DNA of 64,000 bases, taken from NCBI RefSeq assembly GCF_001038485.1, contig NZ_LDUE01000015.1, forward strand, positions 29,524 through 93,523. Direction: 5' to 3'. The translations under genes and the position numbers were made by a program. Origin of the DNA: Ornithinibacillus californiensis (GTDB lineage Bacteria; Bacillota; Bacilli; Bacillales; Amphibacillaceae). Positions 30,685-42,114 of this stretch are shown here, piece after piece (positions within the stretch are counted from its first letter, which is position 1; each line of letters starts with the position of its first letter). The notes beneath the pieces are model-generated. The model was given only the letters and a program-made list of their open reading frames with translations, searched no databases and was not told the DNA's origin.

Positions 30685-31623
30685 ATGAATAAATCAAAAC
30701 AATTAACAGATGGAGCACTATTCACATTGGTATTTATCGGAATGCTACTGGCATCCGTTTATCTCCCGGTTCTTTCGTTCTTTACCGTGTTAGTACTAGC
30801 TGTTCCTTTTATTATTTACTCGGCAAAACATGATTGGAAGCCAGCCTTGGTTATGCTGGCAGTCAGTATCTTATTGTCTGTACTTGTAGCTACGATTATA
30901 TCTGTTCCTTTAACCATATTTGCTGGTTTGGGAGGCATTATGATTGGTTCTGCTATCCATAAGGAATTAACGCCATATGAAACGTGGGCAAGAGGGACAT
31001 TAGGCTATGTTGCTGGTATCCTATTTGCTTTGGTTTTTGCCTTTTTAGCATTCAATGTCAATATTTTAAACGAATTTAACCAACAAATGGATCAAATATT
31101 GGAAATGAGTAAGCAAATGACCATCGATTTAGGTATGGGAGAAGTTTCCGAAGAGGATCTTGCCATCGTCGAGCAACAGGTCAATTTATATAAACAGCTA
31201 TATCCAGTCTTTATCGTATTTACGGCGCTGTTACTTGCTCTGCTAAATCAATGGATTGGCTATAAGATTGTTAACCGAATGGAAAAGAAACAGTTACGTT
31301 TCCCTAAGTTTCGGAATTTGAAATTCCCGAAATCCATTCTTTGGATTTATCTATTTGCTATTATCTTTTCCCTTTTCCAAAACGATCCGAATGGAACTGT
31401 GCTTATCGCTTTACAAAATGTGATGATGCTAACTGGGTTGTTGATGGCGATACAAGGACTTTCTTTTGTTTTCTTTGTTACCCATCACAAGAATAAAAGC
31501 ATTGCGATACCAATTATAGTGGTTGTATTAACCGTTATTTTTGCACCATTACTACTTCCATTGATTCGAATCTTAGGTATAATTGATTTAGGGTTCGGAC
31601 TTAGGGAACGTATGGTACAATAA
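30685..31623 (+). CDS. yybS: YybS family membrane protein (DUF2232)
   Basis: 312 residues and about eight membrane segments, with LTDGALFTLVFIGMLLASVYLP at the N terminus. The position directly before gdpP-rplI-dnaC is the conserved yybS context. Function unknown; a transporter-like or sensory role has been suggested for the family. Confidence 0.9.
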   Translation: MNKSKQLTDGALFTLVFIGMLLASVYLPVLSFFTVLVLAVPFIIYSAKHDWKPALVMLAVSILLSVLVATIISVPLTIFAGLGGIMIGSAIHKELTPYETWARGTLGYVAGILFALVFAFLAFNVNILNEFNQQMDQILEMSKQMTIDLGMGEVSEEDLAIVEQQVNLYKQLYPVFIVFTALLLALLNQWIGYKIVNRMEKKQLRFPKFRNLKFPKSILWIYLFAIIFSLFQNDPNGTVLIALQNVMMLTGLLMAIQGLSFVFFVTHHKNKSIAIPIIVVVLTVIFAPLLLPLIRILGIIDLGFGLRERMVQ

Positions 31624-31671
31624 TAGTTATGAATTAAAATTAGAGTGCTCATTAATAGGAGCTGAATAGAC

Positions 31672-33645
31672 ATGTCAGATAAGTTAAAACGACCAAAGTT
31701 AAGTAAGCATTTATGGCTCATTTACGCAGTCTCTGTCATCTTGCTTGGATTTATTTGGTATTATGAATGGATCCTTGGAAGTATTATGACAGTTTTATTA
31801 GCTTTGTCGTTTTACTACACCATTCAAATAGAAAAGAAATTAACGGATGAGACGGAACAATATATCTCAACCTTATCCTACCGAGTAAAGAAAGTAGGAG
31901 AAGAAGCCTTACTCGAAATGCCAATTGGTATCATTCTCTTTAGTGAAGATTATAACGTCGAGTGGACGAATCATTATATGAACCAATTTACCGATGAAGA
32001 TACGGTTGTTGGTGAATCACTTAATGTGATATCGGAAGACTTGATTCCAATGATTAAAGAGAATCATGATGAAACTCGTATTAGTATAGAAGAGTTTGAG
32101 TTTCAGGCGATTATTCGTAAAGAAGAACGATTAATTTATTTCTTTGACCGTACGGAGCAAGCGGAATTAGAAACGTTGTATCACAATGATCAAACGGTAT
32201 TATTTATTATTTTTCTTGATAATTACGATGAAATTACGCAGAACATGGACGATACCATTAAAAGTCAGCTTAATTCAGAGGTGACAGCTTTCCTAAATCA
32301 ATGGTCGAGTTCCTATGGGTTATATTTAAAACGTACATCGCAGGATCGCTTCCTAGCGGTTGGAACGAAAGAAATACTAAAAGACCTTGAAAAAGCTAAA
32401 TTTGATATTTTAGATGAAATGCATGAACTTAATTCAGAATTAGATATCCCTATTACGTTAAGTATTGGGGTGGGCGTTGGGAATGCACCGTTACCGGAGT
32501 TAGGACAGTTAGCACAATCCAGCCTTGACCTAGCGCTTGGCCGAGGTGGAGACCAGGTAGCAATTAAAGATGATTCTGGAAAAGTTCGCTTCTATGGTGG
32601 AAAGACGAACCCAATGGAAAAACGTACTCGTGTCCGTGCAAGGGTAATATCACATGCGTTACGAGATTTAGTTCGAGCGAGTGACCGTGTCATTATTATG
32701 GGACACCAGGGACCAGATATGGATTCGATCGGTTCTGCAATTGGAATCATGAACATTGCACAGACCAATGGGATAGATGGTTACATCGTATTTGACCCCG
32801 ATGATGTGAGCACAGGCGTCAATCGACTGATAGATGCGGTAAAAGCAGAGCCGAATATTTGGCAGCATTTCATTGACCCGGAAACGGCTGAAGATTTAAT
32901 AACGAACCGCAGTTTAATTGTCGTTGTGGATACGCATAAACCTTCCATGGTCGTTAGCAAGCGACTGTTAAGCAAGTCGGAATATAAAGTGGTTATTGAC
33001 CATCATAGACGTGCTGAGGAGTTTATTGATAATCCGACACTAGTTTATATGGAACCATATGCATCATCAACGGCTGAGCTGGTTACAGAGCTTTTAGAAT
33101 ATCAGCCTAAAGGTGAGAAGCTTAGAATGCTTGAGGCAACAGCCCTTCTTGCTGGTATTATTGTCGATACGAAGAGCTTTACGTTACGAACTGGTTCTAG
33201 AACCTTTGATGCGGCATCGTATTTACGAGCAAAAGGTGCCGATACCGTATTAGTGCAACAATTTTTAAAAGAAGACTTGGATTTATATGTGAAACGCAGT
33301 AAACTAATTGAACGAACAAATATTTATCGCCAATCGATTGCGATATCAAAAGCAGATCCTGGTGATGTTTACGGACCGGTTCTAATCGCACAAACGGCTG
33401 ATACTTTATTAACGATGACAGGAATTTCCGCGTCATTTGTAATCGCCGAGCGAAGTGATGGAAAGATTGGTATCAGTGCACGCTCTTTAGGCGAAATTAA
33501 TGTACAAATTATTATGGAACAAATGAATGGTGGCGGGCATTTAACGAATGCTGCGACACAATTAGAAGATACAACAATTGAAGATGCAGAAGCGCATCTG
33601 AAAGATATATTAGACGAGTATTACGAGGGGAGAGAAGTAGAATGA
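31672..33645 (+). CDS. gdpP: Cyclic-di-AMP phosphodiesterase GdpP (YybT)
   Basis: Degrades c-di-AMP at the membrane. 657 residues: two membrane helices (about 15-55), a PAS-like domain, a degenerate GGDEF domain, then DHH/DHHA1 phosphodiesterase. [10 protein letters not shown] lies near residue 343, VIDHH with D443 to H445, and [10 protein letters not shown] near 620. The stop overlaps the rplI start by four bases (ATGA). Confidence 0.96.
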   Translation: MSDKLKRPKLSKHLWLIYAVSVILLGFIWYYEWILGSIMTVLLALSFYYTIQIEKKLTDETEQYISTLSYRVKKVGEEALLEMPIGIILFSEDYNVEWTNHYMNQFTDEDTVVGESLNVISEDLIPMIKENHDETRISIEEFEFQAIIRKEERLIYFFDRTEQAELETLYHNDQTVLFIIFLDNYDEITQNMDDTIKSQLNSEVTAFLNQWSSSYGLYLKRTSQDRFLAVGTKEILKDLEKAKFDILDEMHELNSELDIPITLSIGVGVGNAPLPELGQLAQSSLDLALGRGGDQVAIKDDSGKVRFYGGKTNPMEKRTRVRARVISHALRDLVRASDRVIIMGHQGPDMDSIGSAIGIMNIAQTNGIDGYIVFDPDDVSTGVNRLIDAVKAEPNIWQHFIDPETAEDLITNRSLIVVVDTHKPSMVVSKRLLSKSEYKVVIDHHRRAEEFIDNPTLVYMEPYASSTAELVTELLEYQPKGEKLRMLEATALLAGIIVDTKSFTLRTGSRTFDAASYLRAKGADTVLVQQFLKEDLDLYVKRSKLIERTNIYRQSIAISKADPGDVYGPVLIAQTADTLLTMTGISASFVIAERSDGKIGISARSLGEINVQIIMEQMNGGGHLTNAATQLEDTTIEDAEAHLKDILDEYYEGREVE

Positions 33646-34088
33646 AAGTAATTTTTCTACAAGATGTAAAAGGTAAAGGGAAAAAAGGCGAAGTAAAGAA
33701 CGTATCCGACGGTTATGCTAGAAACTACTTACTCAAAAATAACCTTGCAGAAGAAGCAACGGCTGGAAACATGAAGGCTTTGGATGCGCAAAAACGTAAA
33801 TCCAAACAGTTAGAAGCGGAAGAGAAACAAGCTGCTGTACAATTAAAGGAAAAAATTGAAAGCTTAGAAGTGAAATTAAAAGCTAAATCTGGTGATGGTG
33901 GTAGACTATTTGGTTCTATTACTAGTAAACAAATTGGTGAGGCACTTCAAAAAGACTATGGTATTAAGATTGATAAACGTAAAATTGAACTAGACCAACC
34001 AATTCGTGCGTTAGGCTTTACGAATGTTCCTATTAAACTTCATCCGGAAGTTACAGGGACGGTTAAAGTTCATGTTGTCGAACAATAA
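33642..34088 (+). CDS. rplI: 50S ribosomal protein L9
   Basis: 148 residues starting [21 protein letters not shown], with the [17 protein letters not shown] segment and a long connecting helix rich in K and E. It overlaps gdpP by four bases, so the two are translationally coupled. dnaC follows after 36 bp. Confidence 0.98.
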   Translation: MKVIFLQDVKGKGKKGEVKNVSDGYARNYLLKNNLAEEATAGNMKALDAQKRKSKQLEAEEKQAAVQLKEKIESLEVKLKAKSGDGGRLFGSITSKQIGEALQKDYGIKIDKRKIELDQPIRALGFTNVPIKLHPEVTGTVKVHVVEQ

Positions 34089-34124
34089 GTTATTTGAGGC
34101 TCAGGTTAAAGGGGGAAACAAGTC

Positions 34125-35495
34125 ATGAGTGAATGGAACGATCGTACTCCACCACATAATATTGAAGCGGAACAGGCCGTTATCGGAGCTATCTTTCTTG
34201 AACCAGAGGCATTCTCTACAGCATCTGAGCTACTAATGCCAGGTGATTTTTATCGCGCAAGCCACCAGCGAATCTTTGATACGATGCTTACGCTGTCAGA
34301 TAGAGGAGAACCGATCGATCTTGTTACGGTTACTACTGCTCTTTCCGATACAAAGCAATTGGATGAAGCGGGTGGGGTAACTTATTTATCACAACTAGCT
34401 GAAAGTGTACCAACTGCAGCTAATATCGAATACTATGCAAAAATCGTAGAAGAAAAAGCAGTCCTTCGTAGATTAATCAGAACCGCAACAGATATCGTAA
34501 CGTCCACCTTTGACCGTGAAGATGAGGTTGAGGATGTTTTAAACGAAGCGGAGAAGCAGATTCTTGAGGTTTCTGGCCGTAAGAATACAGGAAGCTTCAA
34601 ACAAATAAAAGATGTACTAATTGATGTTTATGACAAGATTGAAATGCTCCATCAAAGTAAAGCAGATGTTACCGGTATTCCAACTGGTTACCGTGACTTA
34701 GATAAAATGACATCCGGTTTCCAACGAAATGACCTGATCATCATTGCTGCACGTCCTTCCGTGGGTAAGACGGCTTTTGCCTTGAATATATCGCAAAACG
34801 TTGCGGTTAATGCGGGTGAGAATGTAGCGATTTTTAGTTTGGAGATGGGTGCAGACCAGCTTGTACAACGTATTCTTTGTGCAGAAGGGAATATCGATGC
34901 AAACCGTCTACGTAATGGTAGCCTAGAGCCCGATGACTGGACAAAGCTTACGATGGCGATGGGAAGTCTCTCCAATGCGGGAATCTTTATTGATGATACA
35001 CCAGGTATCCGTGTAAGTGAGATTCGTTCTAAATGCCGTCGTCTAAAGCAGGAACATGGCCTAGGAATGATTATGATTGATTACCTACAATTAATCCAAG
35101 GTAGTGGGAAACCAGGAGAAAACCGTCAGCAGGAAGTTTCCGAGATTTCTCGTTCCTTAAAACAACTAGCTCGTGAGTTAAACGTTCCTTTGATTGCTCT
35201 ATCACAGCTTTCCCGTGGTGTGGAACAACGTCAGGACAAGCGTCCAATGATGTCCGACCTTCGTGAATCAGGATCGATTGAGCAGGATGCCGATATCGTT
35301 GGCTTCCTATACCGAGATGATTACTATGACAAAGAATCCGAAAAACAAAACATCATTGAAATCATACTAGCAAAACAACGTAACGGTCCAGTTGGTACTG
35401 TAGAACTGGCCTTCGTAAAAGAATATAATAAGTTCGTAGATTTGGACCATCGCTACCAAGCAAGTGATGTACCACCAGAACCGATTCATGCATAA
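34125..35495 (+). CDS. dnaC: Replicative DNA helicase (DnaC of Bacillus; DnaB of E. coli)
   Basis: Hexameric helicase of the replication fork. 456 residues: an N-terminal DnaB domain (PPHNIEAEQAVIGAIF), linker, and RecA-like motor with ARPSVGKTAF near 208-217, EMGADQLVQR, DYLQLI near 322, and SDLRESGSIEQDAD. AAAGGGGGAAAC precedes the ATG. Its terminator is followed at once by tandem hairpin array 1. Confidence 0.97.
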   Translation: MSEWNDRTPPHNIEAEQAVIGAIFLEPEAFSTASELLMPGDFYRASHQRIFDTMLTLSDRGEPIDLVTVTTALSDTKQLDEAGGVTYLSQLAESVPTAANIEYYAKIVEEKAVLRRLIRTATDIVTSTFDREDEVEDVLNEAEKQILEVSGRKNTGSFKQIKDVLIDVYDKIEMLHQSKADVTGIPTGYRDLDKMTSGFQRNDLIIIAARPSVGKTAFALNISQNVAVNAGENVAIFSLEMGADQLVQRILCAEGNIDANRLRNGSLEPDDWTKLTMAMGSLSNAGIFIDDTPGIRVSEIRSKCRRLKQEHGLGMIMIDYLQLIQGSGKPGENRQQEVSEISRSLKQLARELNVPLIALSQLSRGVEQRQDKRPMMSDLRESGSIEQDADIVGFLYRDDYYDKESEKQNIIEIILAKQRNGPVGTVELAFVKEYNKFVDLDHRYQASDVPPEPIHA

Positions 35496-35522
35496 CAGTC
35501 TCTTTTTGAGGCTGTTTTTTTG
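35495..35522 (+). terminator. Intrinsic terminator after dnaC
   Basis: ACAGTCTC pairs with GAGGCTGT over T5, followed by T7 and a G/T-rich stretch. Confidence 0.85.
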
Positions 35523-35557
35523 TTTTTGGGGATGGTTTTGCTTGTGCTGGCGGTGGG

Positions 35558-35890
35558 GGCGAGAGAGAGCTGTTCTCTCGGACAAAAAGCTGCAGAGGGC
35601 GAAGGAGTTGTCCGAGAGAGCGGTTCTCAAAGACAAAATCGCGCGGAGAACAGAGGAAAGTGTCCGAGAGGGCGGTTCTCTAAGACAAAAACTCATGGAG
35701 AAAGGGAGAAATGTCCGAGAGAGCGGTTCTCTAAGACAAATACCCGCGGAGAATGGAGAAAATGTCCGAGAGAGCGGTTCTCTAAGACAAAAAACCCGTG
35801 GAGAACGGAGAAAGTGTCCGAGAGAACGGTTCTCTAGGAAAAAAACCCGCGGAGTACAGAGAAACTGTCCGAGAGAAGATTTCTCTATGA
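35558..35890. repeat. Tandem hairpin array 1 (about 51-bp period)
   Basis: Six units begin with TGTCCGAGAG at 35609, 35661, 35712, 35763, 35815 and 35866, spaced 51 or 52 bp, after a partial unit from about 35558. Each unit has a 27-base imperfect palindrome (TGTC..AGAGA-gcggt-TCTCT..GACA) and a 24-base conserved spacer (AAAACCCGCGGAGAACGGAG...). The first unit has the perfect stem CGAGAGA/TCTCTCG. Long open frames cross it on both strands but look spurious. From 35891 to 35990 I see only AT-rich DNA. Confidence 0.9.
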
Positions 35891-35993
35891 CACCCCCACA
35901 CGAATAAAGTCCGGCATATAACTTGAACAGTTTAAGCATGATTTTTCATTTAAAGACAACACTAATAAAAAGCTGGAATAACTACAATACACA

Positions 35994-36039
35994 AATTAAC
36001 GAACGTTATACAATAAATTATAACCAATGTTCGTATTTA
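35994..36039. promoter_or_regulatory. Pair of PurBoxes (PurR operator) upstream of purA
   Basis: Two CGAAC cores in inverted orientation (36000-36004 and 36029-36033) have A/T-rich flanks, about 18 bp between 14-bp boxes. They overlap the region just before the -35 of purA, as known for PurR control in Bacillus. Confidence 0.75.
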
Positions 36040-36041
36040 TG

Positions 36042-36070
36042 TTGAATAATTAACATAATACTGTTAAAAT
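36042..36070 (+). promoter_or_regulatory. Promoter of purA
   Basis: TTGAAT, a 17-bp spacer and TAAAAT lie just after the PurBoxes and 57 bp before the purA start. Confidence 0.75.
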
Positions 36071-36072
36071 AA

Positions 36073-37416
<1,344 letters not shown>

Positions 37417-37417
37417 G

Positions 37418-37446
37418 AAAGGGAGCATATGTGCTCTCTTTTTTAA
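37418..37446 (+). terminator. Intrinsic terminator after purA
   Basis: AGGGAGCA and TGCTCTCT pair over TATG, followed by T6. Confidence 0.8.
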
Positions 37447-37467
37447 TAGTTCTATATTATTACGTAA

Positions 37468-37484
37468 TGTTACATGAATGTAAA
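37468..37484 (+). promoter_or_regulatory. WalR box upstream of the M23 peptidase gene
   Basis: TGTTAC, five bases, TGTAAA: an exact fit to the WalR (YycF) consensus TGTWAH-N5-TGTWAH. TATAAA follows at 37492. A 9-bp inverted repeat CAACATTTT/AAAATGTTG at 37521-37564 lies in the 230-bp leader after it. Confidence 0.75.
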
Positions 37485-37713
37485 ATAACTGTATAAATAT
37501 GGTAAAAAATACCCCTTTTCCAACATTTTTATGGAGAAAAATACATTTTTTTCTGAAAATGTTGTAAGTTATTATACATTTTGTTTACAAAAACTCGGAT
37601 AGTGTTCCTTCCCTATCAAAACTATGGTAGATTAGTAGAGGATATAAATAGGTCTTTTAATCTATAAAAATAATCTTTTTAATATATATTTCATAGTAAT
37701 AGGGGGAAATCGC

Positions 37714-39180
37714 GTGTTCTCGGGAAAAAGAAAGCAAGTTAAGCAGAATAAAAGCCTGCTTAAAAGAGCAATAATTAGTACCGGACTTGTAACAGTATTA
37801 GCTACGGGAATTGTCTTTGCGGAAGAAACTAACAGCGTAGAGCAAGTACATCATATATATGTAGACGGTAAGCATATCGGGCATGTCAGTGACCAACAGG
37901 TCGTGGAGCAATTGATCCAAGACAAGCTAAATAAAGCTAAAGGTGAATATGAGGATATTGACCTAAGTATCGGTGAAAATGTCGAATTTGTATCCGAACT
38001 AGTTTTTAATCCTACATACAAGAATGATTCTATTACTAATTACCTAGAAGAAAATTTAACAGTCAAAGCACAAGCTGTTGAGCTGGTAATTGGTGACGAG
38101 GTTGTAGGATATTTTGAAGATGAATTGGATGCACAAAAGGTTGTAGAAGACTACAAGCTTAAATATATTGATGCAGAAACATTAAACTTAATAGAATCTG
38201 CAAAATCTGCCGAAGAAGAATCAGGCGGTCCCCAAATCGCTGATAGTCCAGCAGACCTTGCAGTTGGTGAATCTACTATATTAGACGTTACACTTTCAGA
38301 AGAAGTTTCATATTCTGATAAAAAAGTTAATCCGAAAGAAGTTTTAACTGTAGCAGATGGTCTAAAGTTACTAGAAAAAGGTACTCTTCAAGAAGAGAAA
38401 CATACGATTCAAGAAGGCGAAGTATTAGGAGCAATTGCTTCCAAATATGATCTATCCTTAGAAACTTTGCTAGAGTTAAACCCTTCCATTAAGGAAGACA
38501 CTCTAATTCAAATTGGACAGGAACTTAACGTAACAGAGCTAAAGCCGTTCGTTGATGTCATTGTTAAAAAAGAAGAAAAGACAAAAGAAAAAATTGCTCA
38601 TCAAACAAAAGTAGAAGAATCGGATTCTATGTTTAAAGGCGATCAGAAAGTAAAACAACAAGGTTCCGATGGTGAAAAGGTAGTACACTATGCGATTGAA
38701 GTTCGCAATGGTAAAGTTGCTAACCGCGATGTCTTAGAAGAAGAAGTTGTGAAAGAAGTAGTAGATAAAATCATTGTAAAAGGAACAAAGGTCATTCCTT
38801 CACGAGGTACAGGTAATCTAAGCTGGCCAGCCGTTGGCGGTTATATTTCTAGCCATGTTGGTTATCGTTGGGGATCTTACCATAAAGGAATTGATATTGC
38901 AGGTCCATCAAACCGCGCTATCCTAGCGGCTGACAATGGAACAATTGTATTTGCTGGATACCAAGGTAGTTTTGGAAATAAAATTGAAATCAACCATAAT
39001 AATGGAATGAAAACTATCTACGCTCACCTTTCTTCCATTAACGTAAACGTTGGACAAACCGTACAAAAAGGACAACAAATCGGTGTCATGGGATCAACTG
39101 GAAACTCAACAGGCGTACACCTACACTTCGAAGTCTACAAAAACGGAGCACTCCAAAACCCACTAAACTATTTAAACTAA
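37714..39180 (+). CDS. M23 family metallo-endopeptidase with LysM and G5 domains
   Basis: Predicted peptidoglycan hydrolase. 488 residues: a membrane or signal segment (AIISTGLVTVLATGIVFA, about 18-36), a helical region, LysM (HTIQEGEVLGAIASKYDLSLETLLELNP, about 230-257), G5-like strands, and a C-terminal M23 domain with HKGID (H390, D394) and HLHFEV (H471). All zinc ligands are present. It starts with GTG after AGGGGGAAA. The WalR box and the walRK operon immediately downstream suggest control by WalR. Confidence 0.92.
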   Translation: MFSGKRKQVKQNKSLLKRAIISTGLVTVLATGIVFAEETNSVEQVHHIYVDGKHIGHVSDQQVVEQLIQDKLNKAKGEYEDIDLSIGENVEFVSELVFNPTYKNDSITNYLEENLTVKAQAVELVIGDEVVGYFEDELDAQKVVEDYKLKYIDAETLNLIESAKSAEEESGGPQIADSPADLAVGESTILDVTLSEEVSYSDKKVNPKEVLTVADGLKLLEKGTLQEEKHTIQEGEVLGAIASKYDLSLETLLELNPSIKEDTLIQIGQELNVTELKPFVDVIVKKEEKTKEKIAHQTKVEESDSMFKGDQKVKQQGSDGEKVVHYAIEVRNGKVANRDVLEEEVVKEVVDKIIVKGTKVIPSRGTGNLSWPAVGGYISSHVGYRWGSYHKGIDIAGPSNRAILAADNGTIVFAGYQGSFGNKIEINHNNGMKTIYAHLSSINVNVGQTVQKGQQIGVMGSTGNSTGVHLHFEVYKNGALQNPLNYLN

Positions 39181-39192
39181 AAAAAATACAAG

Positions 39193-39235
39193 AAAAGCTG
39201 ACTCATGGTGTTATAAGATGAGTCGGCTTTTTTAA
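39193..39235 (+). terminator. Intrinsic terminator after the M23 gene
   Basis: AAAAGCTGACTCAT pairs with ATGAGTCGGCTTTT over an 11-base loop, followed by TT. Confidence 0.85.
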
Positions 39236-39292
39236 TAAGGCTTTTTGAGAGGATTATTTTGTAGGGAAATAAGTAAATATTATATCCACTGA

Positions 39293-39410
39293 GCAGCCAG
39301 TATACACGGAGACTCCAGCGGGAGGATAGGCATAGGTAAGACCCCGCAAGAGCTTTAGCTCTGAGGAGGCTTACCAGCCGCCCGCGGAAAGCGCAGTGTA
39401 TACTGGCTGC
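39293..39410. repeat. Dispersed structured repeat, copy F (118 bp)
   Basis: Perfect 15-bp terminal inverted repeats GCAGCCAGTATACAC and GTGTATACTGGCTGC. The internal arms changed together to GGTAAG/CTTACC, and the tip is AGAGC-TTTA-GCTCT. It lies between the M23 gene and walR. The remaining bases up to 39579 are AT-rich and must include the wal promoter, which I could not assign. Confidence 0.92.
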
Positions 39411-39579
39411 GGATCACGATAGAAAGTGCCTATGATAATAGCTTATTAAACAAAAGAACCATATCATCCTTAAGCCACAAGACATTTCATCAAACTTGAG
39501 TTAAAATATAGAAAATGAATCTTATTAAAAAAGTCAACTGGTAATATATATAAATAATCGAAGAAAAGGAAGTGTTCGT

Positions 39580-40284
39580 ATGGCACAGAAGATTTTAGTT
39601 GTAGACGATGAGCAACCAATAGCAGATATTTTGAAGTTTAACCTAGAAAAAGAGGGTTATGAAGTAGTCGTAGCCAATGATGGTGATGAAGCAATAAAGC
39701 TTGCAGATGCGGAAAACCCAGACTTAATCTTACTCGATATCATGTTACCGAATAAAGATGGTAATGAAGTATGCCGTGAAATTCGAAAAACAAAATCAAT
39801 GCCGATTATCATGTTAACGGCGAAGGATTCAGAAATCGATAAAGTGTTAGGGTTAGAACTAGGTGCAGATGACTATGTAACAAAGCCATTTAGTAACCGC
39901 GAGTTAATCGCTCGAGTGAAGGCAAATCTTAGAAGACAGCAACATGTCGCAGAAGAGCCAGGAAGGGAAAACAAAGATATCACAATCGGTTCCCTTACCA
40001 TTCACCCAGATGCGTATAGCGTATCAAGAGATGGAAAAGAAATTGAATTGACACATCGCGAATTTGAACTTTTGCATTACTTAGCTCGCCATATTGGGCA
40101 AGTGATGACGAGAGAGCATTTGCTGGAAACCGTCTGGGGCTATGACTACTTTGGCGACGTAAGAACAGTGGATGTAACAGTAAGAAGACTACGGGAGAAA
40201 ATAGAAGAAAATCCAAGTAACCCAATGTGGATTGTTACACGTCGTGGTGTTGGATATTATTTACGCAACCCTGATCAGGAGTAG
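39580..40284 (+). CDS. walR: Response regulator WalR (YycF)
   Basis: Essential OmpR-family regulator of cell-wall hydrolases. 234 residues: receiver domain with the phospho-acceptor D53 ([11 protein letters not shown]) and [12 protein letters not shown], and a winged-helix C terminus ending [15 protein letters not shown]...[10 protein letters not shown]. First gene of walRKHIJ; AAAAGGAAGTG precedes the ATG. Confidence 0.97.
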   Translation: MAQKILVVDDEQPIADILKFNLEKEGYEVVVANDGDEAIKLADAENPDLILLDIMLPNKDGNEVCREIRKTKSMPIIMLTAKDSEIDKVLGLELGADDYVTKPFSNRELIARVKANLRRQQHVAEEPGRENKDITIGSLTIHPDAYSVSRDGKEIELTHREFELLHYLARHIGQVMTREHLLETVWGYDYFGDVRTVDVTVRRLREKIEENPSNPMWIVTRRGVGYYLRNPDQE

Positions 40285-40290
40285 GTTTTC

Positions 40291-42114
40291 ATGCATAAAG
40301 TCGGATTTTTCCGCTCAATACAATTAAAATTAATCTTAATTTATATCTTATTGATATTAATTGCCATCCAAATTATTGGTTCGTATTTTACCTCATCATT
40401 GGAGCGAGAATTGACAACAAACTTTAAAACCTCCATTGATGGAAGGATTGAAGTACTCAGTCATTATCTTGTAGACGCCTTTAACAAGGAGCGTACTGAC
40501 GATCAGGAGCAATCACTTCAACAAGATATACAAGGTATTGTACGAGATATCGATACAAATAGCTCGTGGAACCTGTTAGTAGTTGATAATCTTGGTCGAG
40601 TAGTAGCTACGAACAACTTTAATGAACAGGATAAGGTTAACAAGAAGATAACGTTAGAACCAATCCAAGTAGCTATATTATTTGGTAAAGAGTATAGAAA
40701 TGATGGCAGAGATCAGGAGAATAATCGAACCTACGTGCAGTCAACGCCTCTCATAGATGAACAGGATAATATTGTAGGTGCGATCTATGTAGAAGCGCCG
40801 TATCAGGACATTTATGAACAGTTAAAAGATATTAACCAGATCTTCTATAATGGGACGCTTTGGGCAATTTTAGTTTCGGCATTACTAGGAATATTAGTTG
40901 CGCGAGCGATAACCAAGCCAATTATGGAAATGCGAAGACAAGCCCAAATAATGGGGAAAGGGGACTTCACCCAGAAGGTTAATGTCTACGGTACCGATGA
41001 AATTGGCCAGCTGGCAATTGCTTTTAATGATCTAAATGACCAATTAAAACATTCCTATGCCAAAACGGAGGAAGAAACAAGAAAGCTCAATTCCGTTATT
41101 GAAAATATGTCTGACGGCGTTATCGCAACCGATGAATTTGGTGCAGTAACGTTAATGAATGAGCCTGCTGGTATTCTACTTGGGGTGAACCCAGAAGAGA
41201 TATATGGCGAATTTATTATGGATGTCCTTAAACTCGATGAGAAAGCAGTAGATTTATCGGAGTTACCGGAAAATGGCTCCATGATTATTGATTTTAGTGA
41301 TGAAAATGAAATCTTCCTAATACGAGCAAACTTCTCTACCGTAACAGACGATGATGATGAAATTACAGGATTTATTACAGTTATTAGTGATGTTACGGAA
41401 CAAGAGAAGATAGAACAAGAACGTAGAGAATTTGTATCGAATGTTTCGCATGAATTACGAACACCACTGACGACAATGAAGAGCTACCTAGAAGCACTCA
41501 TTGATGGCGAGTGGAAAAATGAAGCAATCGCTCCGAAGTTCCTTGATGTCACCCAAAATGAAACCGAGCGAATGATTCGAATGGTCAATGACTTATTACA
41601 GTTATCCAAAATAGATAATAAGGAACAACAAATGCAAAAAGAACGTACCGACTTTATTTCGCTGTTCCATCACATTATTGACCGATTTGAAATGAACGCA
41701 CCAGAGCATATTGCGTTTGTTCGGGATTTACCGAATGAGAAGTTATTCGTTTGGATTGATAAAGATAAGTTAATGCAAGTCCTTGATAACATCATTTCTA
41801 ATGCAATTAAGTACTCTCCAGAGGGTGGTACGGTTACTTGTAAGGTCATCAAACATCGACATCAGCTAATGGTTTCCATTACCGATGAAGGTATGGGTAT
41901 TGCTTATGACAAGTTAGATAAGATATTTGAGCGTTTTTACCGCGTGGATAAGGCAAGAACGCGTAAGCTTGGTGGAACTGGTCTAGGTCTTGCCATTTCC
42001 AAAGAGTTAGTGGAGGCACATCACGGGAAAATTTGGGCGAAAAGTAAAGAAGGTAAAGGAACAACCATCCTATTTACGCTACCGCTAATGGGTAAGAAGC
42101 GGAGGAATAACTAA
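40291..42114 (+). CDS. walK: Sensor histidine kinase WalK (YycG)
   Basis: 607 residues: first membrane helix (about 11-31), extracellular PAS-like domain, second helix (about 188-208), HAMP, cytoplasmic PAS (about 265-370), HisKA with VSNVSHELRTPL (H387), and HATPase with N-box NAIKYSPEG, DEGMGI and GGTGLGLAIS. It phosphorylates WalR. The stop overlaps the walH start (TAATG). Confidence 0.97.
   Translation: MHKVGFFRSIQLKLILIYILLILIAIQIIGSYFTSSLERELTTNFKTSIDGRIEVLSHYLVDAFNKERTDDQEQSLQQDIQGIVRDIDTNSSWNLLVVDNLGRVVATNNFNEQDKVNKKITLEPIQVAILFGKEYRNDGRDQENNRTYVQSTPLIDEQDNIVGAIYVEAPYQDIYEQLKDINQIFYNGTLWAILVSALLGILVARAITKPIMEMRRQAQIMGKGDFTQKVNVYGTDEIGQLAIAFNDLNDQLKHSYAKTEEETRKLNSVIENMSDGVIATDEFGAVTLMNEPAGILLGVNPEEIYGEFIMDVLKLDEKAVDLSELPENGSMIIDFSDENEIFLIRANFSTVTDDDDEITGFITVISDVTEQEKIEQERREFVSNVSHELRTPLTTMKSYLEALIDGEWKNEAIAPKFLDVTQNETERMIRMVNDLLQLSKIDNKEQQMQKERTDFISLFHHIIDRFEMNAPEHIAFVRDLPNEKLFVWIDKDKLMQVLDNIISNAIKYSPEGGTVTCKVIKHRHQLMVSITDEGMGIAYDKLDKIFERFYRVDKARTRKLGGTGLGLAISKELVEAHHGKIWAKSKEGKGTTILFTLPLMGKKRRNN

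Noticed and set aside
35558..35890. CRISPR array
   Set aside because: Both the palindromic part and the 24-base spacers are conserved between units, and no cas genes are present. The same holds for 45251-45484.
35464..35939. Overlapping open frames of 105 to 190 codons in array 1 on both strands
   Set aside because: They arise because the 51-bp unit is divisible by three and lacks stops; no ribosome sites, and the peptides are simple repeats.
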